From JAFKFH01 sp017307375 (GTDB lineage: Bacteria > Pseudomonadota > Alphaproteobacteria > Ferrovibrionales > Ferrovibrionaceae): a stretch of 64,000 bases of DNA. Under the pieces are notes generated by a model. The model was not told the DNA's origin. It ran no database searches and saw only the letters and a list, made by a program, of their open reading frames with translations. Of the stretch, positions 1 to 7,563 are shown piece after piece; within the stretch, counting starts at the first letter, position 1; every line of letters starts with the position of its first letter. Location of the stretch: positions 4,340,001 to 4,404,000 of the forward strand of contig OZ245874.1 of the NCBI GenBank assembly GCA_965229335.1, written 5' to 3'. Made by a program: the position numbers and the translations under genes.

Positions 1-574
1 GAGTGAACGGCGCGTTGCCCTGGCCCGACGGTCATTCGTATCGCTGCTGGCCTGCCTGCCGCTGGCTTGTGCCGGCGCAGGTCCAACCGGCGCGCAAACC
101 ACCTCGCAGCCGACCTCGACCGGCGACACCACGCTGGTACCGCCCAACATCTTCACCGTCCCCCAGATCCCGGTGCCGCCCGAGGCACAGATCGCGCTGG
201 AAGACACCGTCATCGTCGGGGCCGACGAATCCTGGACCGGCCAGGTCGTGATGACCGCCCCCTATCGTGTCGTCCAGGTGACGCTGTTCTTCCGCCAGGA
301 AATGCCGAAATACGGCTGGGTCGAGACCGCGATCGTGCGCAGCCGGCGCGTCGCGATCTCGTTCACCCGCGACGACCGGGTCGCCATCGTCCGCATCGCC
401 CCGAAAAGCGGTGGCGGCGTGTTCGGATCGGGCGACGGCTCGACCGAGATCGACGTCATCGTCTCGCCCGCCCAGGCGCGCGATGCCCAGGCCCGGCCCG
501 CCGCCACCGGTAGCGCCGCCCCCGCCGCCCGCAGCACCGGCGCCAGCCGCCCGGCACCCCGTTCGACCCCATAG
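1..574 (+). CDS. putative lipoprotein of unknown function (5' end at window edge)
   Basis: The reading frame is open from the left edge and stops with TAG at 572-574. Its first in-window residues, SERRVALARRSF, are followed by a hydrophobic stretch ending in a lipobox-like LPLAC, so the protein is probably exported and lipidated. Base 1 is G and would complete an ATG starting two bases before the window, which puts almost the whole gene in view. The mature part (about 165 residues) has a conserved-looking core (GADESWTGQVVM, FFRQEMPKYGW) and a Pro/Ala-rich tail. I recognise no catalytic motif. It lies 62 bp upstream of a sigma factor gene; a functional link is only a guess. Confidence 0.7.
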   Translation, partial: SERRVALARRSFVSLLACLPLACAGAGPTGAQTTSQPTSTGDTTLVPPNIFTVPQIPVPPEAQIALEDTVIVGADESWTGQVVMTAPYRVVQVTLFFRQEMPKYGWVETAIVRSRRVAISFTRDDRVAIVRIAPKSGGGVFGSGDGSTEIDVIVSPAQARDAQARPAATGSAAPAARSTGASRPAPRSTP

Positions 575-636
575 AAATTTTTCCGGCAAATTCGCGCAGG
601 GTTTTCCCCGGCAGCCCGTTTACATTTTGTTAGTGG

Positions 637-1224
637 TTGCGACCTGGGAGCCTGCGGCTGGAAATCTCGCCGGACACGCCGGACGACGAGTTGATGTTTG
701 CGATTGCCGCCGGCGATCGCCGCGCCTTCGGCATGCTGATGGCGCGGCATCTGGCGCGCATCGTCGGCATCGCGCATGGCATCCTGCGCAATGCGTCGGA
801 CGCCGAGGATGTCGGGCAGGAAACCTTTCTTCGGGTCTGGCGCCAGGCCGACCGCTGGACCCCGCGTGCCGGTGGCGCGCCCGCCTGGATGCGCCGCATT
901 GCGGTCAATCTGTGCCTCGACCGGCTGCGCAAGCCGGCCGGCGCGCCGCTCGACAGCATCGAGGAACCGGCGGATCCGCGACCGGCGGCGGATTCGGTGC
1001 TGCTGGACCGGGAGCGAAATGCTGCCGTTGAAAAGGCCATCACCGCCCTGCCCGAACGGCAGCGTGTGGCACTGGTCTTGTGTTACCATCAAGGGGTGAG
1101 CAATGCAGAAGCCGCCGATCTCCTGGACGTCTCCGTCGCCGCCCTCGAAGGGCTGCTGGTGCGCGCCCGCCGCACCTTGCGATCGCGTTTGGTCGATTTC
1201 GTCGACGAGGATGCCGCATCATGA
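637..1224 (+). CDS. ECF-type RNA polymerase sigma factor
   Basis: A 195-residue sigma-70 family protein of ECF size with only regions 2 and 4. Region 2 carries SDAEDVGQETFLRVWR (core binding and -10 recognition). Region 4 carries LPERQRVALVLCYHQG followed by the helix-turn-helix NAEAADLLDVSVAALEGLL. An in-frame TAG at 631-633 leaves TTG at 637 as the first usable start; the later ATG at 694 would cut the N-terminus. Its stop overlaps the ATG of the next gene (ATGA), which fits co-translation with an inhibitor. The target promoters and inducing signal cannot be read from the sequence. The order sigma, membrane inhibitor, periplasmic sensor resembles metal- or envelope-stress ECF systems such as CnrH. 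Confidence 0.88.
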   Translation: MRPGSLRLEISPDTPDDELMFAIAAGDRRAFGMLMARHLARIVGIAHGILRNASDAEDVGQETFLRVWRQADRWTPRAGGAPAWMRRIAVNLCLDRLRKPAGAPLDSIEEPADPRPAADSVLLDRERNAAVEKAITALPERQRVALVLCYHQGVSNAEAADLLDVSVAALEGLLVRARRTLRSRLVDFVDEDAAS

Positions 1225-1682
1225 TGACTGAGCGCCGCTTCGCCCGCCTGGTCGCCGCCCACGGCGCCGATCCCGCCCGCTGGCCGGAAGCCGAACGCCA
1301 CGCCGGGCGCGACTGGGTCGCGCGTCATCCGGCGGCAACCGTCGAACTCGCCGCCGCGCGCCGTCTCGACGCGTTGATCGACCGGACCGCGCCGCCGCCG
1401 CCGACGGATGCCGCGATGCTGGCCCTGGCCGACCGCATCATGGCCACCCTCGACGCGCGCGAGGCGGCGCTGCCGCCGGGCCTGCCGGCACCGGTGGTAA
1501 TGGCCCGGTCGCGGTTGCCGCGGGGCATGATCACCACGGTCTTCGCCGTCGCGGCCGTGGCGCTGGTCGGGCTCGGCCTGCTGCTCGGCCGCAGCGTGTC
1601 GCTGTCGCAGACCACGACGGCCGAGGCCGAGCAGATGCTGATGCTGGGCGGCCCAACATTGACTGCCGGATTTTCCTCATGA
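1221..1682 (+). CDS. single-pass membrane protein, candidate anti-sigma factor
   Basis: A 153-residue protein with an N-terminal cytoplasmic part of about 100 residues, one membrane segment at about residues 101-123 (GMITTVFAVAAVALVGLGLL) and a short periplasmic tail. No ZAS zinc motif (HxxxCxxC) is visible, so it is not a classical zinc anti-sigma factor. The function is inferred from position: it starts inside the sigma factor stop codon (ATGA overlap) and its own stop overlaps the next start in the same way. The topology and place match CnrY-like inhibitors, though length and sequence differ. Confidence in a coding gene is high, in the anti-sigma role moderate. Confidence 0.72.
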   Translation: MMTERRFARLVAAHGADPARWPEAERHAGRDWVARHPAATVELAAARRLDALIDRTAPPPPTDAAMLALADRIMATLDAREAALPPGLPAPVVMARSRLPRGMITTVFAVAAVALVGLGLLLGRSVSLSQTTTAEAEQMLMLGGPTLTAGFSS

Positions 1683-2224
1683 ACCTGCGCAACCCGATTC
1701 ACGCGCTGGCGATCGGCCTCGGCCTGTCGGTGGCACTGAACCTGGTCGGGGTCGGCTTCCTGCTGTCGTTCGTGCTGTTCCGGCCGCCCCCGCCGCCGCC
1801 CGGCCCGGTCGGCGAACACATGCTGGAACGGCTGGCCCGCCGCCTGCCGGCCGAGGATGGCGCCAAGCTGCTCACGGTCATCGCCAGGGGCCATACCGAC
1901 GAACAGGCCGCCGAACGGGACATGACGGCGGCAAGCCAGGCCCTGCGCGATGCGATCCTGGCCGATCCCTACGATCCGGCCCGTGCCGCCGCGGCGGGAC
2001 AGGCGGTCCACAAGGCGGCGATGGCAATCGGCAGCTATTACCAGTCGACGATCCTGGCCGCCGCCGGCGAGATGTCGGGTACCGGCCGTCGCGCCCTCGC
2101 CGATATCCTGCCGCGCCCCGGCCGCGCCCCCCCGGGCCAAGGGCCCGGGCCGGGCGGACCGGATCGCGAGTTTCCGATGCCGCAGCCAGGTCGCCCGGGC
2201 GCCCCGCCACCGCCGACGCAATAG
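1679..2224 (+). CDS. membrane-anchored periplasmic sensor of the heavy-metal-sensor (CnrX/Spy-like) type
   Basis: A 181-residue protein with an N-terminal membrane anchor (about residues 8-32), a Pro-rich spacer of seven prolines in a row region, and a helical periplasmic domain of about 100 residues (from HMLERLARRLPAEDG to GTGRRALADILPRPG). This is the architecture of periplasmic heavy-metal sensors and the Spy/CpxP/ZraP group. The C-terminus is again rich in Pro and Gly. The start codon overlaps the preceding stop (ATGA), making a three-gene operon with the sigma and anti-sigma candidates. I infer that it gates release of the sigma factor. No metal efflux genes lie next to it, so the stimulus may not be a metal. 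Confidence 0.75.
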   Translation: MNLRNPIHALAIGLGLSVALNLVGVGFLLSFVLFRPPPPPPGPVGEHMLERLARRLPAEDGAKLLTVIARGHTDEQAAERDMTAASQALRDAILADPYDPARAAAAGQAVHKAAMAIGSYYQSTILAAAGEMSGTGRRALADILPRPGRAPPGQGPGPGGPDREFPMPQPGRPGAPPPPTQ

Positions 2225-2250
2225 CCGGACCCGGCCACCGCGGGAGGAAA

Positions 2251-2280
2251 GACAACAAGTTCATAGTTGTCGATGACAAC
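2251..2280. promoter_or_regulatory. MarR-type operator (three GACAAC/GTTGTC half-sites)
   Basis: Three copies of one hexamer are seen: GACAAC at 2251-2256, its reverse complement GTTGTC at 2266-2271, and GACAAC at 2275-2280. The last two form the 15-bp palindrome GTTGTCGATGACAAC. Such dyads are typical MarR-family operators. The site lies 21 bp before the start of a MarR remnant that precedes a thiamine-diphosphate enzyme, so it probably controls that pair. A second inverted repeat, ATCGCC/GGCGAT, sits at 2284-2301 directly before the start codon. Confidence 0.65.
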
Positions 2281-2301
2281 AAAATCGCCTTGAATGGCGA
2301 T

Positions 2302-2553
2302 ATGATTGCGAAACGCAACAATCCAGCCCGCGGTATCGTGCCGACGGTCGATCCGGCCGGGCCGGCGACCGGCGGCTTTCGCGCGCTGACCTCGTTTCGG
2401 GTCCATCTCCTCGCAGGGCTGTCGCTGCGCCATGCCGAGTTGCGCTTCCAGCGCCGCTTCGGTCTGCGTCTGCTCGAATGCCGCATCCTCGGCGCGGCCA
2501 TTGAAAAGCTGATCGACGCAACCCGCCTGATGACGGCGCAAGAACAGGAATAA
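2302..2553 (+). pseudogene. MarR-family regulator remnant lacking the winged helix-turn-helix
   Basis: An 83-residue frame starting at ATG 2302 (TTG at 2290 is an alternative). Residues from about 30 to 65, FRVHLLAGLSLRHAELRFQR then RFGLRLLECRILGAA, match the N-terminal dimerisation helix and first HTH helix of MarR proteins. The sequence then jumps to IEKLIDATRLMTAQEQE, which looks like a MarR C-terminal dimerisation helix. The central winged helix-turn-helix (about 60-70 residues in full-length members of about 150) is missing without a frame break. It sits 6 bp upstream of the thiamine-diphosphate enzyme gene, with an intact MarR-like operator before it. It cannot bind DNA in the usual way. 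It may be a decayed regulator or, less likely, a dimerisation-only modulator. Confidence 0.6.
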
Positions 2554-2559
2554 TCTCCG

Positions 2560-4221
2560 ATGCAGGACATGACCGGCGGCCAGGCCCTGGCCCAACAATT
2601 GGCGCGCGAGGGTGCCCGACAGATCTTCGGCCTGCCGGGCGTGCAGCTCGACTGGGCGGTCGATGCGCTGATCGACGTCGGCGACCGGATCGCCTTCACC
2701 GTGCCGCGCCACGAACAGGCCACGTCCTACATGGCAGACGGCTTCGCCCGCTCGACCGGCGAGCCGGGGCTGTGCATGGTGGTGCCGGGCCCGGGCCTGC
2801 TGAACGCCATGGCCGGACTGGCCACCGCCTATGCCTGCTCGTCGCCGGTGATCTGCCTGGTCGGCCAGATCCCGCTGCCGGCGATCGGCCAGGGCCTGGG
2901 CCTGCTGCACGAGGTGCCGCAGCAGTCGCGCCTGCTGGAAAGCGTCACCAAATGGTCGGCCCTGGCGCGCCGACCGGACGATATTCCGGGGCTGGTGCGC
3001 GAGGCCTACCGGCAGGTCCGCACCGGCCGGCCGCAGCCGGTGGCCATCGAACTGCCGCCGGATGTCCTGCGGGCCAGGGAAACCGTGTCTCTGCTCGCCC
3101 CCGCAGCGACACCCGAACCGGCCGCGCCGGCGGCCCGGGTCATCGAGCAGGCCGCGGGCCTGCTGGCGGCGGCACGCTTCCCGGTGATCTGGGCAGGGTC
3201 CGGGGTGCTTGCCGCCGGTGGCTCGGCGGCACTGGCCGCACTCGCTCGTCGCCTCGGTGCCCCGGTGGTGATGAGCGAGAATGGCCGGGGCGCGCTTTCC
3301 GACCGCGACCCGCTGGCCCTGTCGACGCTGGGCGGCCGCGCCGTCCTGCCGCATGCCGACGTCGTCCTGGTCGTGGGCAGCCGCTATGTCAATGTCCGCG
3401 GCCAGGTCGACATCGCCGCGCCGAAGGCGCGATTCATCTATCTCAATGCCGACCCGCGCGACATCGGCGGCCCACGCCCGCCGGGCTTGGCGCTGGTCGG
3501 CGATGCCCGCATCGGCCTCGAACACCTCGCCGCCGCCCTGCCCGCCGGCGCCGCGCAAGGTCCGGGCGAGGCGGCCTGCGCGCAGGTGCGCTGTTGGTGC
3601 GCAGCCCAGCTCGCGCGGCTGGAGCCGCAGATGGGCTGGATCGGCGCCTTGCGCGACGCGATCCCCGACGACGGCATCCTGGTGAACGAATTCACCCAGG
3701 TCGGCTATCTTGCCGCGATCGCCTATCCGGTCTATCGACCGCGCGGGCTGATCACGCCGGGTTACCAGGGCACGCTGGGCTATGGCTTCAACACGGGCCT
3801 CGGCGTCGCCGCCGGCAATCCCGACAAGGTCGTCGTCTCGATCAACGGCGACGGCGGGTTCGGCTGGGGCCTGCAGGAACTGGCGACGGCGGCGAAATAC
3901 CGGCTGAGGCTGATCACCGTGGTGTTCCGCGACGACGCCTTCGGCAATGTCCGGCGGATCCAGAGCCAGACCTTCGGCCGCAATCTCGGCTCCGACCTGC
4001 ACAACCCCGATTTCGTCGCGCTGGCCCGCGCCTTCGGCGTCGACGGCCTGCGGGTCGCGACACCGGCCGCGCTGACCGCGGCGATCCGCGATGCCGCGAC
4101 CGGCGACCGGCCGGTCCTGATCGAGGTGCCGGTGGGCGAGATGCCCGGGCCGTGGCACCTGCTCAACACGATTTCGCCGGCACCGGTCCCGGCGCCGGCG
4201 AACCCGCTGGGCGAGCCCTGA
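2560..4221 (+). CDS. thiamine-diphosphate-dependent enzyme of the acetolactate synthase / benzoylformate decarboxylase family
   Basis: A 553-residue protein with the full family layout: an N-terminal pyrimidine-binding domain with the activating Glu (H51-E52 in PRHEQATSYMADGFARS), a central domain, and a C-terminal PP-binding domain with GDGG at about residues 430-433 and the downstream DDAFGNV that closes the metal site. It uses thiamine diphosphate and Mg2+ on a 2-oxo acid or similar substrate in the cytoplasm. The substrate cannot be told: it lacks a neighbouring ilvN small subunit, so it is unlikely to be the biosynthetic acetolactate synthase. It follows a MarR remnant by 6 bp, which suggests a substrate-inducible catabolic decarboxylase or lyase. 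Confidence 0.88.
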   Translation: MQDMTGGQALAQQLAREGARQIFGLPGVQLDWAVDALIDVGDRIAFTVPRHEQATSYMADGFARSTGEPGLCMVVPGPGLLNAMAGLATAYACSSPVICLVGQIPLPAIGQGLGLLHEVPQQSRLLESVTKWSALARRPDDIPGLVREAYRQVRTGRPQPVAIELPPDVLRARETVSLLAPAATPEPAAPAARVIEQAAGLLAAARFPVIWAGSGVLAAGGSAALAALARRLGAPVVMSENGRGALSDRDPLALSTLGGRAVLPHADVVLVVGSRYVNVRGQVDIAAPKARFIYLNADPRDIGGPRPPGLALVGDARIGLEHLAAALPAGAAQGPGEAACAQVRCWCAAQLARLEPQMGWIGALRDAIPDDGILVNEFTQVGYLAAIAYPVYRPRGLITPGYQGTLGYGFNTGLGVAAGNPDKVVVSINGDGGFGWGLQELATAAKYRLRLITVVFRDDAFGNVRRIQSQTFGRNLGSDLHNPDFVALARAFGVDGLRVATPAALTAAIRDAATGDRPVLIEVPVGEMPGPWHLLNTISPAPVPAPANPLGEP

Positions 4222-4234
4222 GGTCGCCCAGCGG
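4204..4234. terminator. inverted repeat between convergent genes
   Basis: CCGCTGGGCGA at 4204-4214 pairs perfectly with TCGCCCAGCGG at 4224-4234 (11-bp stem, 9-nt loop). It spans the stop codon of the thiamine-diphosphate enzyme and faces the end of the convergent EF-hand gene. There is no T-run on either side, so it would be a weak or Rho-assisted terminator. Confidence 0.45.
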
Positions 4235-4240
4235 CTGTCG

Positions 4241-4942
4241 TCAGGCCACCGCGGCGAGCGAGCTGGCCGTGGTGGACGAGGTGGCCGACGTGGTGCTGCG
4301 GGCCTGCGCATCCTGATAGAACCGGAGCAGCAGCGAGGCCAGCGCCTCGGCGCCCGAGGTGCTGCTGTCGGTCGACGCCGTCGTCGTGGTGCTGGAGGTC
4401 GACGCGGTCTCGCTGTCGTCCGACGGCGGCGGGCCGGGGGGCGGGCCGCCCGGTCCGCCGGGGCCGCGGCCGCCCTGGGCTTGGCGCGACGCCTCGACTT
4501 CCGAACGGTCGATCTGGCCGTCGCCGTTCGTATCGATCGACGAGAACACCTCGTCGGCCGACGGGCCGGAGGTGTCGTCGCCCTGGCGCGCGGCAAAGCC
4601 GGTCTTGAACTCGTCGGCCGAGACGACGCCGTCGCCGTTGGTATCGTCCTCGGCGAACGGATCCTTGCGCTCGCCGCCCTGGCCCTGGCCTTCCTGGGCG
4701 GAAAGCAGCGCGCTGTTCAGTTCATCCGACAGTTTCTGCAGGCCGGCCTGCAGTTCGCTCTGGCTGACCTTGCCGTCGCCGTCGGTGTCGAGGGCGGAGA
4801 ACAGCTTGGCCGTCGAATCCTCGCTGTCGTCCGAAGACGAGGTCGTTGCCTGGGTGCTGCTGGTCGACTGGCTGCGCTGGCTCTGCAGCAACTGCAGGTA
4901 GTAGCTGTTGCTGCCGCCCGACAGGGAACTGACTGACGTCAT
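4241..4942 (-). CDS. EF-hand calcium-binding protein with low-complexity Ser/Thr/Asp-rich segments
   Basis: A 233-residue protein with three canonical 12-residue EF-hand loops: DTDGDGKVSQSE (about 52-63), DTNGDGVVSADE (about 100-111) and DTNGDGQIDRSE (about 137-148). The spacing suggests one complete pair plus a third hand. The N-terminus (MTSVSSLSGGSNSYYLQLLQ) has no signal peptide, and the C-terminal third is Gly/Pro-rich and then Ser/Thr-rich. The start is preceded by a good AAGGAAA ribosome site. Similar EF-hand proteins are widespread in proteobacteria and are thought to bind calcium. Location is uncertain; the lack of a signal peptide allows a cytoplasmic or a type I-secreted protein. 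Confidence 0.85.
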   Translation of the reverse strand: MTSVSSLSGGSNSYYLQLLQSQRSQSTSSTQATTSSSDDSEDSTAKLFSALDTDGDGKVSQSELQAGLQKLSDELNSALLSAQEGQGQGGERKDPFAEDDTNGDGVVSADEFKTGFAARQGDDTSGPSADEVFSSIDTNGDGQIDRSEVEASRQAQGGRGPGGPGGPPPGPPPSDDSETASTSSTTTTASTDSSTSGAEALASLLLRFYQDAQARSTTSATSSTTASSLAAVA

Positions 4943-5046
4943 GGTAAGGTTTCCTTTCGCTCCGTCGTCCCGGCGGGAGGGACTGAAGGCTTAACGGAGC
5001 GGTTCGGCAAACCCTGCGGGAAAAAAGTCCACGATCTCGGAAAAAT

Positions 5047-6009
5047 TTACGGGCCCAGCGGCTTCACCCGGTCGATCACCCGCGCCTCGCGGGCCATCGA
5101 CTGCGACAGCAGGTCGCTGCCGGCGATCGCGAGCGGGATGTTGAGGTCGCGCGCGGCCTCGACGACCGAGCGGACCGAGGCCGCCGCCTCCAGCGCCTGG
5201 ACCACCCGGCGGGCCGAGCGGCTGTCGAGGCCGGGGGGGCCGAAGACCGCCGCGCTGACCGTGAAGGCATTGGTGCGCTGGCCGGTCAACTCGGCGAAGG
5301 TCGGCACGCCCGGCCGCGCCGGGTTGCGCGCCGCCCCGAACGTCGCCAGCAGCGAGACCGGCGGCGGCCGCACCTTGGCCGAGGGGATCAGCGCGTTGGA
5401 CCGGGCGACGCCGAGATCGACCTCGCCGGCCTGCACCGCCTTGATCAGCGCCTCGAAGCCGGGATAGCCGACCGGCACGATCGTCGGCGACAGCGTCCGG
5501 CGCAGCATCGCCAGCAGGACCTGCTGGGCCGATTCCACCTCGATCATGCCGACGCGCAGCGTGCGGCGCCGGTCGACCGTGCGCAGGTCGTCGAAGGCGA
5601 CGAACGGGCTGCCCATGCGGGTGAACAGCGCCTCGGAGATGCCCTTGGTCAGCTTGGCCACCGGGGTCAGCGGCGGCAGCTTCTGGCCCGGCGGCGCCAT
5701 CGCCCGGTCGACGGCGTCGTCGAGCGGCACGGTGAGGGCCAGGACCGAGCCGTCGCCGGGCGCGGTCTGCATCGTCTGGCGCAGCTGGGCATGCGGCATC
5801 GAGGTCAGGCCGACCGGTACCCCCAGTTCGCGTTCGAGCCCGGGTTCCAGCAGGCCCGCCAGCTGCGCGGTGAGCGAATCAGGGCCGTAGGATTCGACCA
5901 GCGTGATGTTGCGCACCGGAAACTGCAGCTGCGCCCGGGCACCGCCGGCCGTGAGCGTCGCTGCGACACCGCCGGCAGCGGCCAGGAAGGTGCGGCGGGT
6001 CACGGTCAT
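5047..6009 (-). CDS. Bug-family (TctC-like) periplasmic solute-binding protein
   Basis: A 320-residue periplasmic receptor. The N-terminus TRRTFLAAAGGVAATLTAGG is a Tat-type signal (twin Arg followed by a hydrophobic stretch) ending in ARAQ. The rest shows the tripartite tricarboxylate transporter receptor fold, with the usual segments near FPVRNITLVESYGPDS and GVPTFAELTG. Members bind carboxylates, for example citrate or other acids. No TctA or TctB membrane genes lie next to it, which is common for Bug receptors. It ends 11 bp downstream of the M81 gene start region in the same direction (M81 stop at 6021, this start at 6009), so the two are probably co-transcribed and may act on the same compound. 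Confidence 0.85.
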   Translation of the reverse strand: MTVTRRTFLAAAGGVAATLTAGGARAQLQFPVRNITLVESYGPDSLTAQLAGLLEPGLERELGVPVGLTSMPHAQLRQTMQTAPGDGSVLALTVPLDDAVDRAMAPPGQKLPPLTPVAKLTKGISEALFTRMGSPFVAFDDLRTVDRRRTLRVGMIEVESAQQVLLAMLRRTLSPTIVPVGYPGFEALIKAVQAGEVDLGVARSNALIPSAKVRPPPVSLLATFGAARNPARPGVPTFAELTGQRTNAFTVSAAVFGPPGLDSRSARRVVQALEAAASVRSVVEAARDLNIPLAIAGSDLLSQSMAREARVIDRVKPLGP

Positions 6010-6020
6010 GGCGGGACCTC

Positions 6021-7550
6021 TCAGTTCGGGGACGGCTGGTGCGGCCGGCCCAGCGGCATCAGCCGCACGCCTTCCCGCAGGTTCTTGTAGGGCAGATCTT
6101 CCGGACGGTCGATGAAGGCGCCGGGCGCCCCGACGACCAGGATATCCTCGGCGATGTCGGTGAAGTCGCCGCGGAAATGCACGGTCGATTTCAGGCCGAG
6201 GATCTTGACCTCGCCGGGTTCGACGCCGAGATGCCGGAACATTTCCTTGTCGGCCGCCTGCATCCGCACCGAGGCGACGCAGACCCGGACCGACCCCGAC
6301 CCCGCCTCGGCGCGCAACAGCGCCATCGGCCCCAGCCGGGCCCGGGTGCCGCCGTAGAACGGCCCGGTGCAGAGGAATTCGCCGTTGCCCAGCGCCTCGA
6401 CGGTGAAGCGCCCGACATAGGGCGGGTCGCCGGCGGTGAACATCTTGCCCCCCAGGCTCAGCTCGACCGACGCGCCGACCCCCGCCCGATGGGCGATCTG
6501 CGCCGCCGCCGGGTCGACCAGATGGCCGATCACGGCATCGCGTGCCCCGCCCTCGATCAGCGCGCGCAGCACGCCGGTGGTATCCGAGGTGCCGCCGGCG
6601 CCGGAATTGTCCTGGACGTCGGCCAGCACGATGGTCCGGCTGGCCGAGTTCGACTGGCGCATCGCGGTCGCCACCGCCTCGTCGGGCGACAGCAGCGGCA
6701 GCAGGAATTCGCCTTCGCGCGCGGTGATTGCCGCGGCCAGCGCCTCGGCCGCGGCCTCGGCCGCCTCCTGGCTGTCGGCATAGGCGATGACGGCCGGGCC
6801 GCATTCGTGGATGTCGGCCGGCGGGAAACCCGGCGTGAACGACAGCGAGACGACCGGCCCGCCTTCCGACGCGGCCAGATGTTCGTAGACGCCCTTCGCC
6901 GGCTCGACCATCGTGCATTGCGCGGTCAGCGGCATCAGGAACGGCAAATGGCGCAGTGCCTTGGCCGGGCGGCGGCCGTCGGCCAGCAGCCGGTCGAGCG
7001 CCGCGGCGACGCGGCCGCCGGTCTCGGCCATGTCGAGATGCGGATAGGTGCGATAGGCGATCAGCAGGTCGGAATGCGCCACCATCGCCCGGGTGACGTT
7101 GGCATGCAGGTCCAGGCTGGCGACGATCGGCACATCGGGGCCGACGATCGCCCGCAGGCGCGCGAGCAGCGCCCCCTCGCCGTCCTCGTGATGCTCGGTC
7201 ACCATCGCCCCGTGCAGGTCGAGATACAGCGCATCGAGCGGGCCTCCGGCCAGCGCGGCGCGCAAGCCCTCCTCCAGGATGCCGGCCATGGTCTCGAACG
7301 CCTCGACCGTGACATGGGCGGCCGGGACCGACGCGGCCCAGGCCAGCGGCACCAGCTCGTGGCCGGAAGCGGTCGCGGCGTCGATGAAGCCGGCGATCGG
7401 GATGTTGATGCCGGCGAAGACCGGCGGGATATCGGCCCCGCGGGTCAGGCCGGGCCAGCCCTGCCCTTCGACGAAATAGCGCCACTCGGCCTTGAGCGGC
7501 GCGAAGGTGTTGGTCTCGTGCTGGAAGCCGCCGACGGCGATGCGGGCCAT
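6021..7550 (-). CDS. M81 family metallopeptidase (MlrC-like)
   Basis: A 509-residue protein with both halves of the MlrC family: the N-terminal domain starting MARIAVGGFQHETNTFAP, with DLHGAMVTEHHEDGEG and ASLDLHANVT, and the C-terminal MlrC domain with VLADVQDNSGAGGTSDTT. The many conserved His, Asp and Glu residues agree with a metal-dependent hydrolase. MlrC itself acts in microcystin breakdown, but most homologues have unknown substrates and occur beside transporters. Here the gene sits directly upstream of a Bug-type receptor, which suggests uptake and hydrolysis of a small amide or peptide-like compound. The ATG at 7550 was chosen because the family homology begins exactly there. Confidence 0.85.
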   Translation of the reverse strand: MARIAVGGFQHETNTFAPLKAEWRYFVEGQGWPGLTRGADIPPVFAGINIPIAGFIDAATASGHELVPLAWAASVPAAHVTVEAFETMAGILEEGLRAALAGGPLDALYLDLHGAMVTEHHEDGEGALLARLRAIVGPDVPIVASLDLHANVTRAMVAHSDLLIAYRTYPHLDMAETGGRVAAALDRLLADGRRPAKALRHLPFLMPLTAQCTMVEPAKGVYEHLAASEGGPVVSLSFTPGFPPADIHECGPAVIAYADSQEAAEAAAEALAAAITAREGEFLLPLLSPDEAVATAMRQSNSASRTIVLADVQDNSGAGGTSDTTGVLRALIEGGARDAVIGHLVDPAAAQIAHRAGVGASVELSLGGKMFTAGDPPYVGRFTVEALGNGEFLCTGPFYGGTRARLGPMALLRAEAGSGSVRVCVASVRMQAADKEMFRHLGVEPGEVKILGLKSTVHFRGDFTDIAEDILVVGAPGAFIDRPEDLPYKNLREGVRLMPLGRPHQPSPN

Positions 7551-7563
7551 GATGCCTCGGGAA

